NCBI RefSeq assembly: GCF_963678975.1 | Contig: NC_089275.1 | Coordinates: 38,850,819-38,914,818, forward strand | Direction of reading: 5' to 3' | DNA length: 64,000 bases | From: Dysidea avara | Taxonomy: Eukaryota > Porifera > Demospongiae > Dictyoceratida > Dysideidae | In this document: piece by piece, positions 35,291-58,800 of the stretch | Layout: every line of letters begins with the position of its first letter | Numbering within the stretch: the first letter of the stretch is position 1 | The notes under the pieces: generated by a model | What the model was told of the DNA's origin: nothing | The model's database searches: none | The model's input: the letters and a program-made list of their open reading frames with translations, nothing else | Translations under genes and position numbers: made by a program

Positions 35291-36133
35291 CTGTACTGTT
35301 ACAGCAGCAATTTCCATAAAATTGCATTCGTTATTTTTATTAATGTCTTCACATTAAGTGTAGCTAATAGATTTCTGAAGACATTTCATTGAAAACCTTT
35401 TTTCTCATGGTTTTTATCCAATGTCTTTAGTTCACCCACATTAGTTCAGATCCTGGATCTGTCTAAACATGGTCTAACATTTATAATATTGTTATCCGTA
35501 TAATTTTAACTGGCTATAATTATACGTACTTACATATATATATATTAATACAGTGTCTGAGTGTAAGTTAAAACACAAGCATATAGTATAGGTCCTTCAG
35601 GAATTATTGCTTGATATATACACATTTTGATGACCCACAAAAATTTCTTCCCTTGTAAAAATGTGTGTGATCCCTAGAGATAATTATTATATGCAATGAA
35701 CCTACATCAAAGTTATACAGCCTAATTCTAAGCTGCATGAGGATCACAAAGTGATCATGAGGCACATGTGACAGTGTGTATCTTGATCCTACTTCTCCTT
35801 TTACTCATTATTTTATGCATTTTAGTATATACATGCAATCACACTTGGAAAGTGAAAATGATGAAGGTATATACTTTTCTCACTTTACAAACTTAACTAA
35901 ACCCCAAACTCTACCTTGCAGGTAATTTTCAATGCATTGCACTTAGCTATATATGAAAAACAATAGTATAATAATTAAACATACAAGTAGATAATACATA
36001 CTAAATATGACATACATGTATACAGGTCTAAATGACAATGTGTGCATATAGCTAAACAGGCAATATATTACAATATGGAAACAATATGCCAACACAAAGT
36101 ATTCTAATCAAGCTACCTAGCTACGTATACGTA
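35291..36133. other. Downstream of gene C, nothing recognised
   Basis: AT-rich, containing the presumed 3' UTR of gene C. No clear AATAAA was chosen and no repeat was recognised. Confidence 0.4.
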
Positions 36134-48923
<12,790 letters not shown>

Positions 48924-50163
48924 CAGACAGCCAATTTCTATTCACTGCTGTATAGCTAGCTATAAATTAGGAGGTGAAAACACCCAATTATCCAATGCAT
49001 CAGCGGAAAAAAAAACATGCAACAATAAACTGTTTGTGGATGGCTGGCACAAGGGCTGGCACCACTATACGTATACATACTTAGCTATCTGTGTAGCTGT
49101 AGCTACGTAGATACAAAAAAAATGCGAATCGATTCAATACACTAAAGCTAAATACAGCTAGCTACATACTGTAGCTAGCTGTTGGTCAATCAATTGAGCT
49201 GAATTCATTACATCTCAGTTGTCAGCTAAAGAGTGTCAGTACTTACATGAAGATTCCGGTAGAGAAATTAGCCACTTAATAATTTTCGCATTAACTGTAG
49301 TGTTCTTAACAGTTTTATTGGTGCAGGAGTTGATGCAAACGGATCACGTGTGTGATCGTTTAATTAACTTCCGGATATGGTACGCCGGACTACGTAGCAT
49401 CACATGATCATCTAATAACGATTAAGTATGATACAAAGATGCTTCTTTTTGTCAGACTGACCTTTCAGACAGTGTTAATTTATTATTTGACTGTTCATTT
49501 GATATCAGCATAAAAATGTCCATAAGTGGTCACGTGACCCAATCCCAATGCAGCTACATTGGCCAGTCAAGTCCAAAATCAGGTGATCTAAGTGTATTTC
49601 TTACCTAAATGAAAGCTTCTACATCTTGTAAAGCTATAAGATGTATGAACACATCCAATAAAGCTGTTGTGGGATTGGTTAACCATGTGACCACTTATGG
49701 ATATTTACACAGTGTACATACAGAAAACAATAGGCAGAGTTATAAAAAAATTAGAACTTATTTGTTTTATCTTAAAAGTGATTCTGTGTGAAAAGTATCA
49801 GAAACACTGAATGAAGGCATCTTCCTATTCCACTGCCAGTATGGGATCTTTGGTCATGTGACCACCTTTTCGATATTAACGTATGCTAAATTATGCTGAT
49901 TTTAATGCTACAAACAATCCAACAATAAATTAACACTTGTTTGCTTTATCCAAATGATCAGTCTGTGTGAAAGAAATAAATCTTCCCACATTGAGTGGAA
50001 ACCCTAGGGATGGTATAAACCTATACAACCATTCACTCACACACACACAGAGGTGTAGTTACACAATACACACCATAGATACATAGCTACAACAAACAAT
50101 AACTATGTTTATATATAATATGAAATGAAATCTAAAATCACAGTGCACGCTATCACATAGACA
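48924..50163. other. Upstream of gene C; duplicated GTCACGTGACC region
   Basis: The gene C promoter side. ATAAGTGGTCACGTGACCCA ATCCCA at 49523 faces TGGGATTGGTTAACCATGTG ACCACTTAT at 49671, and a similar segment (GGTCATGTGACCACC) starts at 49853. About 150 bases downstream of each (TTTGTTTTATC, GTGATTCTGTGTGAAA / TTTGCTTTATCC, GATCAGTCTGTGTGAAA) are related. No exon seen. Confidence 0.45.
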
Positions 50164-50680
50164 GTGCATGTGTGTGTATATGTGTGTGTGTGTGTTGCAT
50201 GTGCACGCAAAGCAAAAGCAAGCAAAGCCTCCGGCAGCTATGCAAAGCATAGCTATTGCTGCCCAGTGAACCAGCACTGGGATGCCTGTGCACCACTCAG
50301 ACACTTGAGCCTTGTGCAGGCAAATCCTCCTGGGGCAGGGCTAGTAACCTGCAGGAGGACTGTCCAGGTCTCTTGGAGAGAGGTCGCGGAACCTAAAGTT
50401 CCACAACGACCCCAACACCACTAAGCGAGACAAGGACAGTTGGGCATTTGCTTCCCCAGTTAATACCAGGTACCCATTGATGTTACAGCTGGGTGGGCTG
50501 CTTCCCCAGTTGACACCAGGCCACCAGGTCCCCATTTAAACAGCTGGGTAGACTGGAGCAATGTGAATAAAGTTTCTTGCTCAAGGAAACAACAACAACA
50601 CCAAAGTGGCTCAACCGGGAATCGAACCTGGGACCTTTCGATTACCAGGCCGATGCCCTAACCACTTGGCTATGCTGCCT
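50164..50680 (-). mobile_element. tRNA-headed SINE with Nin-like conserved core
   Basis: On the minus strand, a tRNA-like head (50680-50607) is followed by GTTGTTTCCTTGAGCAAGAA, ACTTTATTCACATTGCTCCA and GTCTACCCAGCTGTTTAAAT GGG, then a tail with GACCTGGACAGTCCTCC and TGCAGGTTAC, and (CA)n near 50164-50206. The core (complement: GGGTAGACTGGAGCAATGT and CTTGCTCAAGG) resembles, from memory, the deeply conserved Nin-type SINE domain of marine animals. A CTGGGGAAGCAGCCCACCCAG block is partly duplicated. A second 3' fragment is at 1-123. Confidence 0.65.
50607..50680 (-). tRNA. tRNA-like SINE head (not a functional tRNA)
   Basis: The 74-base minus-strand segment begins AGGCAGCATAGCCAAGTGGT TAGG and ends GGTTCGATTCCCGGTTGAGC CA. 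The A-box (TAGCCAAGTGG) and B-box (GGTTCGATTCC) are intact. The loop CTGGTAA would give anticodon GGT (Thr-like). Acceptor and anticodon stems pair poorly, so it is a Pol III promoter relic within the SINE. Confidence 0.6.
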
Positions 50681-50705
50681 CATGTGCACGCACACACACA
50701 CACAC

Positions 50706-50880
50706 ACAACTTTCCTACGGTTAACACCAAGTGCCCATTGGTGTTAAAGCTGGGTGGGTTGCTTCCCCAGTTACCAGATTGGGGTTGAGGAACAATGCAA
50801 GTATAGTTTCTTGCTCAAGGAAACAACAGCAACTGGGCATAACCATGCATTAAACCTGGAGGGGTACTCCAGCCACACAT
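50706..50880 (-). mobile_element. Second SINE core fragment
   Basis: The + strand reads CCATTGGTGTTAAAGCTGGG TGGGTTGCTTCCCCAG, then GAACAATGCAAGTATAGTTT CTTGCTCAAGGAAACAACAG. This is the same core as 50470-50600 but without the tRNA head. It immediately follows a (CA)n tract. Confidence 0.55.
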
Positions 50881-51929
50881 ATACTCATACACTTTCACAC
50901 ATACAGATGCACGTACACATCCACACATATAGATATGTGTATCGAACTACACAGTTTTCAGTTTTCACAATTGTTACTATCATATGAGATAATATTACTG
51001 GAAACTTGTCATTTGCTGGTAATCATCTACACTTGTAATACCATACTTCTGTTTTCAGTTCTAGCAGAATGTGTCATGCCATGTAGCTATGTGGCATAGC
51101 TATAATGTACAGGGCAGATAAAAAGAATATATGTTGGATTATTAAGGTGGTACTTTTGTAGCAAACAGCATCATATTGTAGACTGAGAGATGCTAAGATG
51201 TAGTATTATATCATAAATAAGTACAGTTATATAAATGTCACAAAGTTACTTTTCATTCCATTATACTAATGCTTACCCATTTTCATAGATAGCAGATAGC
51301 CAAAATGATTTTATGGCATAACCTATTCAGTGTAGAAAAGTGAATTATTACTTTCACAGCTTCATTTTAGTAAGATTTCTTTACAAATTTGATATTCATT
51401 ATGGCATTAAATGACACATCCTTAATTAGCTATGTAGGACAGTAGCTATGTAGCTATGTAGGACAGTAGCTATGTAGTTACAGTAGGACAGTAGGCATTC
51501 TTTTGTTGCACATATGTATGTATAGATCCCATAACACAACCCTCTTATTATTGTATGTGTGTGCATGCACGCTTGTATGTGTGTGGGCATGCATGTGTAT
51601 GTGTGTGCTGGGTGCAACGTATTGTGTTATGTGTGTGTGTGTCCTCTGTATTTGACGGATGGAGAATTAGAGACCAGGCTAGCTAGATTCACATTAGCTT
51701 TGCAATTACAGACCATTATGCATACATAGTTACACATCGTGCTTTCATGCAGAAGAGAATTCGACCTTTTACTTTCAGATTAAGCTCTACAGATAATTAA
51801 GTTCTTCTATTGTCCATGTTTGGCCTATTTATATAATTATCCACAAAGCTTGTTAAAAGGTCATTCAGCATTCCTTTATATATATATATATGTACCACTT
51901 CACACCTCAGATCAAAGGAAAGCCAGTGC
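50881..51929. other. Intergenic between C and D, nothing recognised
   Basis: CA/TG-rich words occur near 50890 and 51555-51640, and TAGCTATGTAGGACAG is repeated three times near 51430-51490. No exon seen. Confidence 0.4.
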
Positions 51930-52110
51930 ATATATATCACATATCGCACTGATTCAAAATGTTAACGAGATATACACACTGCTACCAGTGCATATATCTC
52001 ATTAAGGCAGTACATATATCTCCTTAAGGCAGTGCGTATATCTCATTACACACTGCCTTAACGAGATATATGCACTGCCACCAGTGTGTATATCTTGTTA
52101 ACTTGAGACA
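51930..52110. repeat. Hairpin cluster, GCAGTGCATATATCTC words
   Basis: CAGTGCATATATCTCATTAA GGCAGT, its relatives, and the inverse ACTGCCTTAACGAGATATAT GCACTG occur several times and can fold. MITE debris is likely. Confidence 0.5.
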
Positions 52111-52196
52111 TTGCACACCTAATAGGAGTGCACACTATATCCAGAAATCATCAGATTTCTTTGATGTTATGCTGTTATCCTCTTCTCTTATATAGG

Positions 52197-52446
52197 GAAT
52201 CAAGCAAGCTGTGATTGTAGGAGTGAATTCTGCCAAACAACCTGTGATTGTGGGATTCAATTTTAATACATCAGCACTAGTTTGTTTTTATTTTTACAAA
52301 TGTAGAAATTAAAGTAACTCAATTAACACTAGTCTCTATATTAGCAAAAATATAATCAAACTACTGTTTGATGTATTAAAATTGAATCCCACAATCACAG
52401 TTTGTTTGGCAAATTCAATCCCACAAGCACAGCTTACTTGGTTCCA
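52197..52446. mobile_element. Foldback element, about 85-bp arms
   Basis: GGAATCAAGCAAGCTGTGAT, TTCTGCCAAACAACCTGTGA and TTGTGGGATTCAATTTTAAT ACATCA is mirrored by TGATGTATTAAAATTGAATC CCACAATCACAG, TTTGGCAAATTCAATCCCAC and AGCACAGCTTACTTGGTTCC. The centre is about 80 bases and AT-rich. Confidence 0.8.
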
Positions 52447-52516
52447 GAAGAATATAGCAACGAAAGATTTTGCCAATTACGTGGGTCTACATGCTAAAGT
52501 AGAACATATTAGTTAT

Positions 52517-52650
52517 ACCACGGGCACTCGTGCTTTGCCTGTATATACGCACTCACATGCGTATATATCAGGCAAAGCACTCGTGCCCGTGGTATAACTA
52601 TTACATGTACATATATATATATCAGGCAAAGCACTCATGCCTGTGTATAT
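52517..52650. repeat. Perfect hairpin plus third half-copy (GGCAAAGCACTCGTGCCCG)
   Basis: CACGGGCACTCGTGCTTTGC CTGTATATACGC faces GCGTATATATCAGGCAAAGC ACTCGTGCCCGTG. A third half, ATATCAGGCAAAGCACTCAT GCCTGTG, follows at 52618. Confidence 0.8.
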
Positions 52651-53961
52651 ATATAACTATCATCATAATTATACTATTTCAGCAATTAGTGACCTGTGCT
52701 AAAGCATGTACAAATGTTGCCATAAAAGTCATACCAGTATAATTCTGAATTTATAGCACAGTTATAGCTATGTACTGTCTATATATCAACCAAATGAAAA
52801 TCATGTATTTTTAAATGACAATGAAGTAAGCACATGGTTTAGTTTTCAGCCATTTGTTAATAAGGTGACCTTACTATAGTGTCCCCAGATTCTCTAGACA
52901 CCATTTTCTCATCCACTGTTTGCAACTGTTTACTGCCAAGTCTTAAAAGTATTTCATTATATTATTTTGGTATTCTTACATTATTTCTGGTTTTGATTTG
53001 TATAGCTACTGTGTATACACACAGGAACACTCTGTGAAAATGTTTCAACATGTATTAAAACAATGTCATCTGAATAAACTTTTATTCCTGAAATATCAAG
53101 CTCACTTATATATATATATAATATATACTTTTGTACTATAGTTTGTGCTTATGCAAAATGCTGGCTTTATAAAAACTAATGCAATGGAAAGTGTATGACT
53201 ATACCTACCCACTATGATTGCATACAATATATGTGCCACAGTAAACTGTTACAGTTATTACCTGCTGTGTCACTCTTTGAGGTTCATAAAAACATATCAG
53301 ACTGCAAATCATCCAGAACTATAAAGTTTTGGCCTGAGTATATTATGAGGTAGACTTTTATTGTGATTATGACATATAACAACTTGCTAAGCTAGATCCA
53401 TGAAGCCAGTCTCACAAACTCTACAACTAAAAAAGCAGGTAATTTACGTAACTGGCAAAACTCAACAATACAAAATTACAAATGTACGGCTGTAATCAAA
53501 TCAAATATGTGACCAGGCCTGTGAAAATAGAGCATGTGGGCACAATCACACTACAGGTCATATCTCACTACTGGAACAGAATATTTGTATTCTGTAATAT
53601 GCATCATAAAGTCTACTAAGAGCTAAATGTTGCATAACCATAGTGTAATGGTACAAAAGTTATGAATAGCAAAAGTTTGAAAAAATAGGCAAAAATCGTG
53701 TGCCCACATGCCCTATTTTTGCAAGCCCAGTCACATATATGCCACTATTTATCTGTATGGGGACTCACTACCCACCCGTTTAATATCACCATATCACTTA
53801 TAGGGTATATATACACATATGCAATTGTACACAACACTCTGGGCACAAATTTTAATGATTGGTGTGTAATTATCACTGGCATTTCTCTAACTGACTGCAT
53901 GCATAAAATTGAGGGAGACTTACATAAAACTACTCATATACAATGTTGAGATGTTAAGGCT
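52651..53961. other. Intergenic between C and D, nothing recognised
   Basis: AT-rich. No exon, RNA gene or structured repeat was supported. Confidence 0.4.
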
Positions 53962-54357
53962 CTAGGCCTCCCAACTAGGACTGCGTCAAGTATGCCAGCA
54001 CATTAAACACATAATAGGCCAGAGTGCAATTCCAGCATAACGCTAGCTGGGTATTTCAAACTATGTATCCTTGAAATAGAGCAGTCAGTAGAAAATGCAA
54101 ACTGCAATAGAGCACTCAAATACATTGCACATAGTTCCTTAGAGTAATGTTATTCTCTGATGGAACTCTGTCACTTTGTAGTAAAATACTCTTATAGAGT
54201 ATTCATGCACTGATTAAAATGTTCCAAGATTATTGTAAGAAATGTTGTTAACCTAGGAGCATAATGGGAACACAGAGAGCATAATACATAGGTGAACATT
54301 TTGGGAAGTTCCTAAAGTATTTTAGGAAAATTTAATCATATTTGATTCAGCCGGCCT
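53962..54357. mobile_element. hAT MITE copy (family of 14529-14936), inverted
   Basis: Starts TAGGCCTCCCAACTAGGACT GCGTCAAG and ends TTTGATTCAGCCGGCCTA. Internal words CATAATAGGCCAGAGTGC, GAAATAGAGCAGTCAGTAGA and GTAAGAAATGTTGTTAACCT AGGAGCATAATGGGAA match the complement of the 14529 copy. It lies just downstream of gene D. Confidence 0.7.
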
Positions 54358-54813
54358 ACTCTCAACCCAGAAATCAACAAGATTCACTTAAAATCATCAT
54401 ATTTACTTTCCAAACAGTGATTTGTTACCATTATCATAGCTAATCTTGATCCAGGTCAGCATTTTGATTGAATGCAAGATAATTATATACATTTGTGCAG
54501 TTGATCAATTGCTTTGTGTGCCTTCTTCAGAATCTCACATGTACATGAACAAGAATATTAATTTGCAATTGTGCATCCAAAAAAATGGCCTAGGAGTAAC
54601 CACTGTGGCTCCATGACTTGCATTTGTACAGACAATATATTTTATAAAACATGCACACATCAAAACATACTACATTAACTTTAATCAATGTTATAACGTA
54701 TGTTTAAACTTGGAGTTGCAACCACTTAAAATGTCAAGCAATACACACATAATTACGTACTTGGTGCATTAAGCCATAAGCTTGTATATATATACGTATT
54801 TATATACTACATG

Positions 54814-55842
54814 TTACACAAGACTCTTCAGTTTTAATTTCAATTTCCTGATCTCACACTGGTACAAGTGTACTTTGTGGTGGAGTTCTTCAATCTGTTC
54901 AATATATGCCTCAATAATATCCACCAGGTCCTGCTTTGAACATTCCAATACCAGCTGTTGTTCGGAGTACTCAACACCATTTTTTCTGACGATCACTTCT
55001 GCAACTTTTCCGGAATCTTGTTTATGTAGTGAAGGTGGATCATCTATCTCCTCCTTTTCATTCAAATTGGCAAGTATTTCTTGTATTTGTTTCAAATTCT
55101 CTGATGTGTTTTCCATCTTTCCTTCAATATTGCTCAGTTTGTTATCTTTTTCCTGTACTTGATTTTCCATCTGCTCACATCTTTGTTGATACTTTTCAAT
55201 TTCTTTTTGATGTTTGCTATGGTCAATTCTTGCTTGTGTTTGCTGTTGTGTTAGTTTTTGTTTTAGTTCAGTTATTTGTTTTCTCAAGTCTCTGTTCTGT
55301 GCTTCAACATGTTCAATCTTCTCTTGCTTTGAATTCAACTTCACATCAGCACTCTCCACTTGAACTGTCATGGTTTCTACTTTGCTTTGTAAACTTTGCA
55401 AGCACTTCTCAAGTTCATTTCTTGCAGCTTTGGATTGTTCTTCATTTTCCTTTGTATTTGACAGTTTTTCATTCAAAGTAGCAACCTCTACCTTAAGCTC
55501 AGTTGTGTGTTCATTTAGTTGCTTGTTTTCACTTTTAAATTTCTCAATCATTTCTTTTTGCAACCCTTCCCTTTCCTTAAGACGTTCCAGCTCCTTAACT
55601 TGACTTTTTAACTCATCACATTCTGATTGCAACTTCTTTAAAACTTCTTCTTGGAATTTGTTCCTTTCTTTAAGCCTTTCAATTTCTAATTTTGACTGTT
55701 GATAAAGTTCTGTCTCTGTTTTAGCTGTGGTGCTGTAGCTTAAAGGAATAGATAATGATCCGGATCTGTGTTGTCTTGGTAAACAAGTTAGTGATGATGG
55801 AAGCGATACTGAACCATTGCACTGCTCAATGTGACTAACAGA
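54814..55842 (-). CDS. Gene D last exon: coiled coil plus conserved C-terminal block
   Basis: Opens [17 protein letters not shown] and a short S/T/R-rich region. About 230 residues of coiled coil follow, from [17 protein letters not shown], then [18 protein letters not shown], an acidic hinge, and [38 protein letters not shown] to the stop. The last 95 residues are mostly identical to gene C, in contrast to the diverged N-terminal part of the exon. Confidence 0.78.
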   Translation of the reverse strand, partial: SVSHIEQCNGSVSLPSSLTCLPRQHRSGSLSIPLSYSTTAKTETELYQQSKLEIERLKERNKFQEEVLKKLQSECDELKSQVKELERLKEREGLQKEMIEKFKSENKQLNEHTTELKVEVATLNEKLSNTKENEEQSKAARNELEKCLQSLQSKVETMTVQVESADVKLNSKQEKIEHVEAQNRDLRKQITELKQKLTQQQTQARIDHSKHQKEIEKYQQRCEQMENQVQEKDNKLSNIEGKMENTSENLKQIQEILANLNEKEEIDDPPSLHKQDSGKVAEVIVRKNGVEYSEQQLVLECSKQDLVDIIEAYIEQIEELHHKVHLYQCEIRKLKLKLKSLV

Positions 55843-58800
55843 CTAAAATGACAAAATACCGTCAAATACTGACTCTACTCTAATTTAACATACATGAAAA
55901 ACCTACTTACATTTCCAAGGCTTCTATTAAGATGTTTCAGTGACCCAGTTAACCGAAGAGGTGGTTGCTGTAAAGATAGTATTAGGCATATATCACTTCT
56001 TGCATACCATAGAGTCTAGCTATTTATATTCACATGTTAAACAAATAGCAAATAGCTCTTATTTTTACTATAAAATGATACAGTTGATAGCAACATAATG
56101 ATACAGTACAACAGTACTGTACAACGGTACTGTATTGTAGGAGCAATGAAGGTTTGTACTGTTTTACATTTTGCTGGCCAAACACCAGTCTCAGCTTTCG
56201 TTCATGATAGCCTGGCAGTATTGGTAAGAGGCATAATCAAGCCCAAAAGTACCTTCAGAGTGACCCTAAATGCTTTCTTTATTGAACTTTTTTTCCAATT
56301 ATCCAACCAGTTTTCTACTGACTAACTGACTACCCAATTGATGTCTTTATAGCCTTGAATATGGTTAAGGCTACAGGCTTGGTTTCTTCACTGTTCAATG
56401 TTACACATAGGCCAATATGTACATTGTCATTCATCACAGCTGCTACAGTGCATGTACCTTTGTCTTCTTTATGTGCATCTCTGGTTTCTCTACTACCACA
56501 AAGGTGTTGATTTGCAGGTAGTACATTATGGCTTACATGTTACAGTGGTGGATACAGGGGGGTTGCAATGGTTTCACCCCTCTGAAAATACTGCACACGT
56601 CCCTTACGATTCTTATGGGTGATAAAATCACCATGTATTATATTGGGATTTTTTCTACTGGCCAAACTTCGTACTTTGCCTTTGAAATCACTGAAAATGC
56701 CATCACGGTGTTTAGGCGTGTTAAGCATCTCTGAAAATAATTATCATTTTAATGAGTGCAAAGCAACTTTGCTTCAAAACATTCAAGATTCACCTGTAAA
56801 ACAATGCTGTGGAGTGATTTTTACTGATTCATTGCTAGCTAGTTTATGCCATGGATCTATGTAGCTATTGGCCACTAAGCTATCAAGGAAGCATTCACCC
56901 CAGCTGGACAGTCTGGGATCACAGTTATTGAAAACTTCCTGAATCTGAAACCCCTCTCTAAAAATTTATAGATCCGTCACTGTGTTAATACTGGGAATTG
57001 TCCATTATGTCTGTTATAACTGGATTATTTGCATAGCACTTTTTATTGTAATAGACAGAACAGCTGGAAATAGCCACTGCGGATTTCAGTAATTGATAGT
57101 CGGGGAACATGTTCAGATGCAAAAGTTGTTTATATTTCTGGTGTCATTCTTCCTTTGATGCAGTATACACAAATTCACCAGTCATAGTTATATTACAAAA
57201 TAAGTAAATAAACCAATAATTATGAGAAAAAATAATTTTAAAATCTTGTAGGGAACTAGGATAATAGCAAATAAACATGAAAGCTCACCTATACATATCT
57301 GCAGCTCTACACTATAGTCTGTTTGCATTCACCTGAGCCTCATTTCTTGTTAATAACTCTTGTTACTTGGGCCAGCTGTCCAAGCATTTGGTGGCACTGT
57401 GAAGCTCTTTAAACATCGGAACTGTTACTCAAAAAAGCACTTTGATGCGGGCAAGAACAAGTGAGTTATGAGGCTTTAATAATATCCCATCCATTTAATA
57501 CCCATACATTTAGTATGGACGATTCGGGCACGCAAACATGTTTATAACATGAAAACATGCTTGTTCCAGTACAAAACCATTGGGAGTGAACACATGTTCA
57601 CCTCTTTGATATTACTATATTTGGCGGGGGCTCAGGTGAATGCGTACCGACTATAGTGGGCATTTAATCCCTACTTCAGTCATGGTTATAGCAAGTTATA
57701 TGACTGAACTATAGACAGTAAATGAATGTGTACTAGTATACATGCAACTGCAGCTGTAGGCTAACTCTCTTGTTCTTTACATTTACTGCTATGATCCTCA
57801 CTCAATCTTAAAGTTTTTTTAGTGTTTCCTTGTACTTGTGTAGTTTAAGAAAAGACAGATATTTAATCCTCAGAATGACTACAAATCAGGATCAATGCAA
57901 AATAAAACATGCTCTAACTGTGCTACGTTGGACCAAAAATCATCACCAATAATAGCTTGTGAAATAACACCGATTCAGTCTAGTAGCAAAGCTACCACTG
58001 ACACAACCAAATCATCTGCCGTGTGAAACTAAGGAAGACACTACATGGATGCATATTCACACCCATAATATGTACATGTAGTTGTGATTGCACGTCAGTT
58101 AGAGTACAACATGTGGTACAGCTTCTTAGCAAGTATAGAACACAAGAAAATGCTCAATTGTAGGCTACATCAATTCAACCTGATGAAGGAACCGATTGAG
58201 AATTTCAGGATTCTGTGGTAATCAAAATTTCTGATTTTACTACATGATAAAAGACAACTTTTATAACAATGCTGGATGATAGGCCATGCCAGTAGTGAGT
58301 TTAATCTTGATAGTGCTATATGACATGTTTGAAAGCCACATACACTAGAATAACAGGTTTTTTTTTGTAAAATTTGAGCACCTGCCAGCCAAGTGTATGG
58401 CTGAGTTGCAATGACTGGCAAAAACCTGTAACTGTTGAAACTGTTTGAAAGCCACATACACTAGAATAACAGGTTTGGAACAAATTTGTGGTTGGTAAGT
58501 AGCATTATAGGAAATGGGATGGGAACAGAAGGAAGGAACAAGAACTACCAACAGAAAATGCCTGATAAAGGTCATTAGACCCACATCAAATATGTCAGCA
58601 TAATAAAAGGCATAGTAGGCTAGAGTGCTATGCCAGCATAACTAGCATTAATATCGATACTTCAAACTATGGAGATTAATTCCTTGAAAATAGATCGATA
58701 TTCCCTAATAGAGCAATCAGTGGAAAATGGAACTACAATACGCACTGTATATAGCTCCTTAGATCAGTGCTCTCTAATAATTAAAATGTTCCATGATAAT

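Noticed and set aside
50607-50680. Functional tRNA-Thr gene
   Set aside because: A and B boxes are good, but acceptor and anticodon stems mispair and the SINE body follows directly.
55029-55481. Plus-strand open frame of 150 codons
   Set aside because: Antisense of the gene D coiled coil; its Phe/Leu/Ser-rich composition is what antisense of Lys/Glu/Gln codons gives.
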